A stretch of 64,000 nucleotides of DNA from Hormiphora californensis. Taxonomy: Eukaryota; Ctenophora; Tentaculata; Cydippida; Pleurobrachiidae. The notes beneath the pieces are model-generated. The model was not told the DNA's origin. It worked only from the letters and a program-made list of their open reading frames with translations, and made no database searches. Positions 25,201 to 59,500 of this stretch are shown here, piece after piece. Position 1 is the first letter of the stretch. Each line of letters opens with the position of its first letter. The stretch lies in assembly GCA_020137815.1 (NCBI GenBank), contig CM035352.1, positions 5,232,159 to 5,296,158 on the forward strand, read 5' to 3'. Both the position numbers and the translations under genes were made by a program.

Positions 25201-28035
25201 GAACTTTTGTGAACCAAGATTCAAGAAGTAGGTACAATATTGTTCTGAACTCGCTCGCACCTCACCATCACATGATAAAATTTAAATCGTTTATGATCTC
25301 AATCAAATTGCGGTGAACAACTTGGTTGAATTGTGTTCATAGCGCGAGTCAACAACTTGAAATTGAGATTATAAATAGAGTTGTAGTGCAAATTTAAATT
25401 ATTTTCGTACTTACAACATTTGGATGACGAAGGCTTTGTAGCAGCTTCACCTCGCGCTTTAGATTCTTCCACAGATATGAGTCTTGACGTGCTTTAGACT
25501 TGTCTATAATCTTTATCGCAACCTAAAAACAGTGACGTGCTTTAGACTTGTCTATAATCTTTATCGCAACCTAAAAACAGTTGACGTGCTTTAGACTTGT
25601 CTATAATCTTTATCGCAACCTAAAAAACAGTTGATGTTATTGATGCGAGCTTCAGCCTTGCCCTGTCTGGCGCCGCGACCCATCTGAGCGCACTGTCAAA
25701 TGGGGTATGGCGCCGCCATACAGGCCTTGCCTTGCTCAAACCTGATCTCTCCTAGAAGGGTCTGAACAACACAATTTTCAAACAATTTCTTCTCTGTGTA
25801 TGCACGATACAACAAGAAAGTCTTCTGATATTATACTCCCGTTTATTCATTCTTATATATCGTTTCTTTATACGTATGATATTGGTCGTACATTAAATTT
25901 AACAGCTCTGTAGCATGTAAAATGTGGTTAGTGGGAGGTCTATCTCTCATACTGCTTCTTGCAGAACGCTCATCCACTGAGCGGGCCGTATACACAAAAC
26001 AGGCCAATCATGTTGAGAGCAACCAGGCTGTAACGGCACAACCCGCCGCTACGGGATCAGCCAATGATAGCAATGCTACGGGATCGGATGAGGAAAATTC
26101 AAAGAATGAGGATGATGGTGGTGATTCAGCGCATCCTGTCGTGTATAGGGACCCCTGGGAGTTACCACCCTGGCTGTCATGTTTTAAACCTGCCACCTAC
26201 CTGGAAACCACCATGCGTACTGTGAAGACCTACACGGGAACTGATCTGACCCAATGTGCCGAGTACTGTATTGTGGATAACAAGTGTTCCTACGTCACGT
26301 TCCACCTACTGACAGGGAGGTGTGATATCAGGACCATGATGTGGTTTGTCAGCGAGATTGGGAAGGCGCTGGAGATACAGAAGGCGAGTGTATTAACCGC
26401 TAACCGGTTCTGTATCAAAGGCCGTCAGCCGACATGCACCCTGACAATCACTAAAATGGTTGCTGAGAGCCAAAAACGCAGCCTTAATCTGATGTACGAG
26501 GGGAGTATTGATAACCGCGGGCAGGTCATCCAGAAGTGCTTGAATCGAGATGAAGCCAACTCAACTGGTATCAAATGGGGCACCTGTGACAAGAATGCCG
26601 GGGTTTGGAAGTTCACCATTGTCGGCCCCGGGGAGTTAAACAACACTCTTCACGATGCTACCTTACAGGCTCGTCTAGAAGGAACTGATCTCTGTATGGC
26701 ACACATCATCAACCCCCAGTCAGAGGATGACACAGTGGTTACCCTGGAAACCTGCCAGAATCCACCACCCAGGTCCCAGGAGTTCTTGGTCGAATCACAT
26801 CACTGCCAGTTCACGTTTAACATATTACCCACTAACGTGACGGATATAAGTGGCCTGATCATGGAGGCACATGCTCCCTTATCTGGGAGCTTGGTGGTGA
26901 TATCACCAGCTGTGGTGCGGGATGAGAGAAGACCATGCCCCGGGACCTTGGAGCCCCAGTACGGAGTGCTGCGGGGTAATGTTAGCGCTGTGGACACCAT
27001 CATGGCGGGTATGACAGTGGAGATAGAATGCCCGGGAAGGGAATTCATCTACATGAGCAGGTGTAATGATACCATTCTGACACCCCTTATTGAATGTAAT
27101 GATACGGGTGTTGTTCTAGAGGTAGAACAAGGAGATAATATCTCAGATATACCGGTGTATATCGTTTACACCTCGTTTGGCCTCAGTTGTCTCTTCGTGG
27201 TTGGTTTGCCGGTAATTGGCGCAGTTGTTCTCGGTAAAATCATTGCGGAGCGGAAAATCTCGGCAACAACCCCATAAACTAAACTCTACAGCGTTGTTGA
27301 GTATTACCCCTCAACTACTGCAGTGTGGTAGAAAAACAGTAGAAATAACATGAAACAAAAATCAGGACTCTTGTCTCGTATTTGAAAGACAAATCGAACA
27401 CGATCAGTGACGGATATAATATATATCTTACATGTTTCATTCACTAAATTGCTGGTTCAATAATAATATGTTGCTTGATCAATTACCTTTTCCCCTGTTA
27501 GAACATGAAGTCCCTCCTTGACCTTAGCAAATGCTCCCTCACCTATAGTTTTTCCAATCAGATAGTTCCCAATCCTCTTCTTGCTGAAACATTGGAATCA
27601 TTATTGGTGGGGAGGAGAGTGTATTATAGGGGTTGGTATAAGTTGATCTACCGAACCCACACAGTGGAGAGAAGAAAACAACAAAACCAAAGATAAGTGG
27701 AGAGAAAAAACAACCAAACCAAAGATAAAGAGTGGGTAGTGGGTAGGTTCGAGGAAGAGACAATCAAATAGAGACCGACAAGACCAGAAACTGTTGTTCT
27801 AAGACAGCTTGTTATTTGTACACCCACTACAGTTGCATGCTCAGTACGCCTGCAGCTGGGGGCCACCACTGCCACTCTCAAGTTTAACATGCCTGTTATA
27901 GGAGAGGACCACCTCCCTCGGTATCTTGTAGACAGCATTGGGCACTGTTTCCACTGCAGTCTGGGTTGACACCCCAGTATTAGCTAGAGGGCCCGGGGGT
28001 ACCACGGGGGTGGAGGTTTGGGTAGCAACTACCAT
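22228..28035 (-). CDS. HUNK: HUNK-type Ser/Thr kinase (AMPK-related family)
   Basis: A cytosolic protein kinase of the Snf1/AMPK-related group. Nine exons on the minus strand are all in phase: 28035-27889, 27579-27487, 25522-25415, 24966-24842, 24638-24387, 24169-24042, 23857-23709, 23452-23331, 23053-22228. The product is 649 residues (human HUNK 714). HUNK-specific matches are RIGNYLIGKTIGEGAFAKVK and EGLHVLTGEK. Catalytic marks are the Gly loop 62-69, VAIK Lys84, HRDLKVEN (HRD 177-179), DFG 197-199 and TQCGSPAYAAPE with activation-loop Thr about 215. A UBA-like segment (VLGYMSEFHNA) follows the kinase domain. The last exon is a basic, Ser/Thr-rich tail of 275 codons. Exon 2 uses the second AG of a cagcaag acceptor. 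The start of exon 3 is triplicated, and intron 2 contains a complete gene on +. Confidence 0.95.
25485..25630 (-). repeat. Triplicated splice acceptor and exon 3 start of HUNK
   Basis: A 48-49 bp unit covering the polypyrimidine tract, the ttttag acceptor and the first codons of HUNK exon 3 occurs three times in tandem (25485-25532, 25533-25581, 25582-25630), almost identical. Only the innermost copy joins the rest of the exon. Acceptors in the outer copies (about 25571 and 25620) would add 49 or 98 nt and break the frame. Confidence 0.9.
25663..25723 (+). repeat. Mini-element B, copy 2
   Basis: Close copy of 13998-14064, 61 bp, with the same CTGTCTGGCGCCGCG and TGGCGCCGCCATACAG ends, in HUNK intron 2. 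Confidence 0.75.
25922..27277 (+). CDS. Single-exon type I membrane protein with PAN/apple-like domain, nested
   Basis: 451 residues without introns. The N-terminus is a signal peptide (MWLVGGLSLILLLAERSSTE). An acidic, Asn/Ser-rich linker follows. Residues about 78-125 form a Cys-rich segment (LTQCAEYCIVDNKCSYVTF) like PAN/apple domains. A longer extracellular region with several NxT/S sites and paired cysteines comes next. One transmembrane helix lies near the C-terminus (about 412-437), followed by a short KIIAERK tail. It is probably a cell-surface glycoprotein; the ligand and role are unknown. It lies entirely within intron 2 of the HUNK gene on the opposite strand, 400 bp from exon 3. 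The fold assignment rests on cysteine pattern only. Confidence 0.8.
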   Translation: MWLVGGLSLILLLAERSSTERAVYTKQANHVESNQAVTAQPAATGSANDSNATGSDEENSKNEDDGGDSAHPVVYRDPWELPPWLSCFKPATYLETTMRTVKTYTGTDLTQCAEYCIVDNKCSYVTFHLLTGRCDIRTMMWFVSEIGKALEIQKASVLTANRFCIKGRQPTCTLTITKMVAESQKRSLNLMYEGSIDNRGQVIQKCLNRDEANSTGIKWGTCDKNAGVWKFTIVGPGELNNTLHDATLQARLEGTDLCMAHIINPQSEDDTVVTLETCQNPPPRSQEFLVESHHCQFTFNILPTNVTDISGLIMEAHAPLSGSLVVISPAVVRDERRPCPGTLEPQYGVLRGNVSAVDTIMAGMTVEIECPGREFIYMSRCNDTILTPLIECNDTGVVLEVEQGDNISDIPVYIVYTSFGLSCLFVVGLPVIGAVVLGKIIAERKISATTP

Positions 28036-28267
28036 ATGTTTTGCAAGATGCCAGAACGCGACAAGCAGAGAGCGAGGATTGCAAATATTTTAGTATCAAT
28101 CAAAGGAGAGATGACAAGTAGTACAGAGGACCTGTGCTCAGGTCACGTGATCCCTCTAAAGTGCTTGATACACGAGTACACCTGATAAACACGTGTGGCT
28201 CTATTGTCTTGTGGCTTTTAAATTGCTTGTGCTGCTCCTCCGCAGGTGGAGTGGGATCTGACGGGTG

Positions 28268-28268
<1 letters not shown>

Positions 28269-28361
<93 letters not shown>

Positions 28362-28365
28362 AGAG

Positions 28366-28445
<80 letters not shown>

Positions 28446-28460
28446 CTCTCTCTCTCTCGC

Positions 28461-28500
<40 letters not shown>

Positions 28501-28502
28501 GC
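28269..28502. repeat. (GA)n followed directly by (CT)n
   Basis: About 172 bp of GA repeat switches at 28441 (gatctctct) to about 60 bp of CT. The two halves are complementary and can fold into a hairpin. Confidence 0.95.
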
Positions 28503-29111
28503 TCTTAGCTTCTCCCTCTCTCTCTTCTTCTCAGTTCTCCGCTTCTCTTCTCTCTCCCTCTTTGGCCGAGCGAAGAGAGGCAGATTACACTGACATAGAA
28601 CGATATTCCCATGTGGGTTCTCTGTACCTCCTCTTCTCATGTGTCCCCCCTTTGTCAGTCTTTTTCTCGGTTTTAGATACAGAGAGACGGCCTTTCTGTA
28701 AACAGACTGTATCAATCATTCCATACAGCTGTATAAGTGCGTGTTAAGATAGAGATAGGAGATAGAGAATGAAACATCTAAAGATAGAGAATTGTGTGTT
28801 TTAACAAAACAAACCTACTTGACGCGGCTGAGCTGGTCTCTTAATGAAGGAAGATCAGAGAGATGACATCACTATCTCTTGATAATGGTACATTGTATCC
28901 ACTTTAGCATGTTCTACATCAGCTCTATACGATCTGGAAGCAGTGTTTATCGTGGATTCCGTCACTCAGTTGTCACCTGCAGTAGAAGTGAGATTTAGGA
29001 GGGTATTGTGCTGTTGAACAATACAAGGAGGGTAATGCTAGGTGTAAGAGATGATAAATCGGTAGGGAGATGATAAACCCACTAATTGACCGGTTATGTG
29101 TTATGTTTATG

Positions 29112-29606
29112 ATAAGTCATGGAAATGTTGTCAAAAACAGCCCGAACCTAGAAATCATTAAGGGCAAGCTAATTTTTGCACAATCCGATAGTCAATAGGC
29201 CCCTGAACCACCAAAAAAAGTCCCAAGCCCAACTCCTGGGGGAAGTGCCCCTAATTGGCCCTAATTGATTACAGTGTGTTTGTAACCATCAATTAAATCG
29301 TAAATCGTCTTAGGAAAGGAGTAGAGGGAAAACCGAGAGCACTAAAGTGCTCAGCGTCCTCGAATTAGTGGGGGTAGGTGATGGAATTAAGTCTCTATCG
29401 CATCTGGTTAATTAGATAATTGGATAATTAGTTCCGCACATAGCCGTTTTTGGCCATATGGCTATAGCCACTTGGGAATGGTTAAGAGACTGTTCACTGG
29501 TGCCATTTTGTAGGCAATGGCTAAGTTATGGGGGGTCGTGGTCGGACTTTTAAACTCTATCTCCAACCGTTTAGCCGTTATTTGGATTCAAAGGTGCTGA
29601 AAATGA
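29112..29606 (-). repeat. Dispersed element, copy 2
   Basis: Reverse complement of 9719-10210 at high identity, including the gccgttatttggattcaaagg end and the aagtgcccctaattgg segment. This copy lacks the inverted partial duplication seen at 9573. Confidence 0.85.
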
Positions 29607-29862
29607 GAGAGAGATTTTGATTTTCTTGAAGTATGGTGAAGTTGAACAATAATAATTGTTTCCTCTCACCCAATCTCTTTCTTTAAAATAAATTTCCCTG
29701 CGTAGGTATTTAATCAACGAAAATCTAGAATGAGTCCTTGATATTGATACCCCACTAAAGCAAGTGTCCTTCAAAAATTGTTCTGTATGACACCCCGGCA
29801 TGACCCATTATATTCTTGGTAAAATCCTGGCCAGGATTCCAAAGTGATCCAGCAGGGCCTCC

Positions 29863-53503
<23,641 letters not shown>

Positions 53504-56500
53504 CTTATTAATTGTTGTGGTTGGAGGGGCGAGATGAGACCGGGGCGAGGATTGTATAGGAGGGTGTGGATAGAGGATGGGAATGGAAGATTTCCTACCA
53601 CTTGCATGGGGTTATACCTGGAAAAGTTATGAGTTCCAAAACAAATTCAAAGAAGGTACATAATATCACGACATGTCAATTGAGCCTTGAGGTAAATAAT
53701 ATAATTTGGTGAAAGTAACAAGATGAGATGAACGGTGAGTGTGATATTACTTGGTAGTGTTGGTGTGAGCTGCAGTGGAGGTTTGGGCATCTTTCGCCAT
53801 GAGAAGTGCTGTCATGATGTCACTGTGTGTGTGGTGAGAAGAGTGAGACATGTAAGAGAGATGAGACTAAATGAGATGAGTGGCATTTTAATAAACACTG
53901 TGAGGGGGGTGAGAGTGATATAATTGATAGTATCCACCCACTCGGGAGAAACAACTCATAATTACCACTCACCCAGGAGGGGGTCCGTGGATTACCATGG
54001 GGAGACCTAGTATCCAGCCTCGTTTTATCCAAGTCATGTAGGGAGGGGTGATAGGAGGATGTAGGTTGGGAGAGGTGCTGGATATTCCGCAGATACATCA
54101 AATCCATACTCTCCTTTGACATTAGATCTTTCCTAAATGGACGGTAAGAAAGATATATCAAATGGCTGGAAAGGGCCATAATATATACAGATTATAACAG
54201 CTCTAGTGAGCTCTAAGTTGGGGCAGTTGGGCCAGGGTTGGACTTACTTATCCATCATGATCCTATTAGGGCCATTGCCGCCATTACCCGCAGTTGCATT
54301 GCGATTCATCACGTGCTGAAATTAGTGAATCATTATAAGAACATTTTATCACTGATCAATCTTAATTATTCATTCTCTGGGTGTCAAGTTTATGAAACCC
54401 AAACGAAGTATAAACTATCACAACTTGCGTCAGTGCGATATACAATGGCGAGTGAATTCAATTAACAAGCCTGCTTACATCATTGTAAGACCCTGAAGAA
54501 GAGCGAGATCTCTCGTTTTGTCGATGTTGTTGCTGCTGCTGCTGCCCACTACTAGGGTTAGAACCGGGTGAGAGGGCTAACTCGTGTAACAGATTAGCTG
54601 CTGCACTTCCCGCGTGACCCTGTAACAAGGTAAAGGTTGTTATACCACACTGAATAGCCCCTCTCAAACTTGGTATCGAAGACACCTCACACTCTGTCAC
54701 GCGCGCTGGTAAGGGGTAACTTCGTAACCAACTCTCAAACACAACACATCATTCGCACACACATGTTGAATGTCTTGTGCGGCCTCCAATATGAACAGTA
54801 CAATGTATACCTGGTGGAAGGATCCGTGTTGGTTTTGTTGCGACTGCTGCTGAGAGGTAGGGTAATCTGACTGGTCCACAGATGGCTCATACGTCAGAGT
54901 ATCCTCGTGACTACCATAGCTGCTATTATTCTGGGTGTCTCCCACCGCATCAGGTGGGGACGAGTGGTTTACCATTATCTTGTTGGGTGAGAAGGCATCC
55001 GGAGAGAAGGCTGTTGTTGGACTGAAGTTTGAGGGGGACACTTTTTCTGGGGCCTAATGGAGCGAGATGTTTGTTTGTTAGGACATCATAGGAACCTGAT
55101 AAGGTCCTGTTTAGATCGGGGAAGCTGATGTTACCTTTCTTGTGTCGATGTGTCGTGTTAGGTGCTGCATTCTCAGGGGGATAGTATCGAGGGCCGAGCG
55201 AGAGTGCGTGAAACTGCAAAATAATTGGTTTTTGGTTTGGTTTGGGTCGCTCATCTGGGACTGTAAACAGTCACACAGCCAATTATACCAATTATTTTCT
55301 TTAACTAGTATAACTAAGTTACTGAGAAGAAAATAATTGGTATCATATTGGTAGGCTTTGCTAGGAACTAGGGAGGTGCCGTGGTGGCAAAAATAAGTTT
55401 TGTCCAACACGATTCCTTTGAAATTTCACCTCAGTCAACAAACATTCATGTCCTTCAAAATCTTTAACCATTTAACTGATATCTTTATTTATATCTCTGG
55501 GGAACATCTGTCATGACAGATGTTCCCCAGAGATATAAATAAAGATATCAGTTAAATGGTTAAAGATTTTGAAGGACCCCAGGTGGATCCACGTCCATGG
55601 ATAGATAGAGTTGCTCCCCCCCCCTAATAAGCATGTAACTAGCGGTTACCTGTTGTGATTGGTGGGTGGTGGTTGTTGCATACTATTCTGGTGCTGTATA
55701 AAGCTCTGGTGGTAGTGGTTGTTACTATTGTTGGTCTGGGAGGGGTTACTGTAACTGTTGGATCTCTTCACGTGGTTACTGTTATTGTTAGTACTCCCTC
55801 CTCCCCCTCCGTACTGGGAGTGGGAGCGGCTGAGGGAACTGAAATGGGATAACCAACTGTCAAGCATCCGGGAGTGGGGGTTAAGAGAGGAGTTGTTGAG
55901 GAGTGCATAGTGGATGGATTGGTTGTTGTTGGTGTTATTTCCTCCGATGGATGGTGCCCGGGGTGTGGTGGTGATGGGAGGTGGAGGTGGTGGTCGGGTG
56001 GGTGGTAGCTGGAATGGAGCTGAGTGTGGTCGGTGGTGGTTCCCTGATCCAGGTGCTGTGGATGAGGCAGGGAGTTGTGATGGTTGGTCTGTAGTAGTGG
56101 AACTGTAACCTCCGTTAGTGGGGTGAGGTGGTGGTGCTGGTTGTCTGAACTGTTCTCTGAAGTGAGAGGTGAAGTGAAGAGAGAGAAAGGTGGGGTGAAT
56201 CTGAGATGAGAGAGATGTTTTGGATAGATAAGCGAGGTGTATGGGGGTGCAGTGGAAATGGTATCTGAGATGAGGGGTGAAATTAGTACTGATTGATGAA
56301 AACAAAAGATGTACTGATTCACGAGTGAAGTTGCCTCAACTCACGTGTTGGTAAACCGCATCTGTAGGTCGGGTGGGGGTCCATGGTGCATGGGTATGTG
56401 AGGCCGCAGGTAGGTGTTGTGATGGTGGGCTCCAGGGTGGGCCCCAGGGTGGGCACCCGGTGGGAACATGCCCCTCACTCCCCCTCCAATCAGGGGTGCT

Positions 56501-59500
56501 TGTGCCCGGTGCATCTGGTCCATTGCTGAGAAGTTTGGCAGGTTCTGAGAGGGAGATGATGTTAGCCGCTGGTTGGGAAATAGGTTTTAATGAAACAGGT
56601 AGGAGTTGGAACAAAAAATAAATAAATATATTCCCCTTCTAACTAACATAACATCTGAATGACCACTTACCGGACCAGGGAATGAGGGTGCAGGGGATGG
56701 TTGTCGGGTGGGAGGGGTTGAGTCCAGTTTGGGGGTGCTGAACATGTTACCAGGAAATAGAAGATTCCAATGATACACATTTATCCGTAGTAGATTGTAG
56801 TGCTGTGGAAATAAGGGGGGGGGGTAAATCAGAGGTTGTTGTTCTTGTTGAAGATCCAGATCAGAGGTGCTGTTTCTGGCTAGAAATGCACCAGTATTTC
56901 TCCTTTCCTACGTTACTCACCACAACCCCAAGATTATAGAAGAATTCCACTAGTTTGGGGTCATCGGGCAGGGGATTCCTCTCGTCGCAGTACGGTGGGG
57001 GGTCAGAGAAGTGGGGAGCGGCACGGCACAGCATCGGGGGAATGTTCAGAGGGAATGGTGAAACATACTGAAGCAGAAAATCGGTTAGACCAGGATTGGG
57101 GATACCAATAAACTGAAGTTGAATTTGTACATTTGAATAGTTTAGACTGACAAACAATACCTACCGATTCAGGGAAGACTCGTTTAATATTGACCGTGTG
57201 ACCATCAATAATAACAGGATTATCTTTGTGTGTTAGTAGCAGGTTCTCCATCTGTTCCGAGGTGTCGAAAGATACAAATCCGAACCCCCTAAATATGACT
57301 GTTACAGTATCGAGTAAAGGAGCCAGGTTGGCTACATATTGCATTTCTAAATATATCTAGAGTAATTTACATTCTATTTTTAGCATCTTTTTCACTTACT
57401 TGTTTCGTCCTGTGAGTTTATCCCACTTCAGAAAGTAGCTGCTTATTTTCCCGAACTTTGAGAAAACCGATCGGAAGGTATCAGGAGTGGTTGAGTGGTT
57501 AACCCCGCCAACAAACACTCTGTGTTCTAGATAGTTATCGTCACCTTGCGACTGAAAGAGAAGGGCGGTTAGAAACAGCACCGTTTGGTGTGGGACTGAA
57601 AGGGGAGGGGGCGGCTTAGAAACAGCAATGTGTGGGACTGGATTTACCCAGTGTTATCATAAGATGGTTGGCAGTGAAATTAGTCCATGGTACTCACACT
57701 ATTGGAAGAGATACTGCCACGGTGGGTCGATCTCCTACTACTGAAACTGGTCGGGGTATATGATCGCTCCATTCCGGGTGTAGTCTCATCTGAATAGTAG
57801 CTGTCTCCCTCGTCTGACCGCCTCTTTTTCTTCCTCTTCTCCTCTCTCGATCGAGAACGTGAATTACTCTTCGTTGACTCGGGGTACTGTTCAGCAAGTC
57901 GAAGGTGTGCTATTTCATCCTGTAGCCTGTACATTTGCTCCCGTACAGATTGCATATCCGTTTCACACTGAAAAAAAGAGGAATGTGAGAGGGTGAAGCA
58001 CGGGAAAATGATAGAAAGAATGGAGGAGAAACAAGAAAAACGGCTCTTGAAAACCCAGAGGCTCGGGAAAAATCTGGGAGGGTCGCATGAGCGCGCGAGA
58101 ATTTTAGTGCTAACTTAGCGTAAACTCTAGCGCTCCCACTGCAACAAGCGGTTGGCGCGTTACATTCATTCCACAACTTGGCACACACTGATAACGATCC
58201 CTCGCCCCGATACAGATCAGAGCGCATTGCTATCTAATCAGTCGATCTTACCCCACGAGTCTTGGCGTCCTCCAACAGCCTCTTTTGATCGTTAAGTTCA
58301 TCTTCTAACTTCTCCCTGTCAATCCTGGATCGGGTCATCTCCTGCTCATCAAGATCACTCGCTAGAGAGCTCACTGATTCAGACTTGCGGCCTGGAAAAT
58401 AGAGAGGGGGGGGGGGGGAAACAAGGTGTAGTAGTGAGCAGTTTTGTATCTATATCACCAGTTACAATCAGGCGAAATATCCTAGAGAGAGTTGCCCTTC
58501 TCAACCCTCTCTAACCGCGAGATATTATTTAACAAAGTAGGGATAGAAATAGGGGAGAGTGAAGAATTATTCTTCACTCCCTCATTAGTATTATACTAAA
58601 GGATGACAAAGGGAACAACAATAGGAAGAGAAAAAAGCGGCCCGTCAAGCACCCCCCCCCCCCCCCTTTCAACTTGTGTTGAGTGTAAAATATTTAATAC
58701 AACATTAACATGTGCTACAGCAGTTTGTGTATTTGGTAATTTGTCTAGTTGTTCATTGTGTGTTATAGCAGGTCATTGTTTTTACATTTCACTAGCATCA
58801 CCCTGATGTTCACCATTGACTCTCTCACTCTCTCTCTTTCTCTTTTATATATCTCTCTCTTTCTCTTTGATATCTCTTTGATTCCTCCTGATTTCTCTCT
58901 TTCTCTCAATCTCTCTGATCTATCCTGTCTATCAGTCTTAGTCTCTTTCCTAAGTGATGGCACAAGACACCCTCACCCTAAATATCTCTCGCTGTTACTG
59001 TCTCTTTATGATCGAGATATTCACGTATCTCTCATCTATAAAATAATTTAAAATAAAATATCATCTACATAACGAGGTATAAATCGCCTATTAGACGAAA
59101 CCAAAACCACACATACACACTGCATGCAGAAGGCAAAAGAAAACATACAACGCATTATGCTTTTCACCCTCTCACACACACACACACCCCAGCAACATTT
59201 TAATTGCCGTACATAGCAAAGCTGCGAGTTGGTGTGGGGGCCTTGACGTCAGTGCCAAGCGCACTATTTTATAAAGTGTGCCTGGGGCTGAATTGTTCAT
59301 ACAGTAGGGAGGGACAGCGATTCTAGATAGAAAGATACGCATGACGCACGTCGCACCCCACCCCCACTGGGCATTGTATCATGTATTGATATGTACATTG
59401 TACTGATTGTACTGATTGTACAACTTACTATCAAGGTTGCTTCCCCTGTTGCTGTACTCCACGTGCAATTGCCGACCGAAGAACATGAACCCGTTGGTGT

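Larger units (their letters stand above)
28036..29862. other. Intergenic between HUNK and PLD
   Basis: No gene recognised. It holds a GA/CT hairpin tract and one dispersed element, listed separately. The rest is unremarkable. Confidence 0.5.

Noticed and set aside
53973-54179. RRM-gene stop immediately after exon 21 (TGA at 53822)
   Set aside because: Considered, but the alternative frame continues through two exons with good splice sites and coherent sequence; left unresolved rather than called the terminus.
55655-56108. Val/Gly-rich + strand frames
   Set aside because: Antisense to the Pro/His/Asn-rich exon of the RRM gene.
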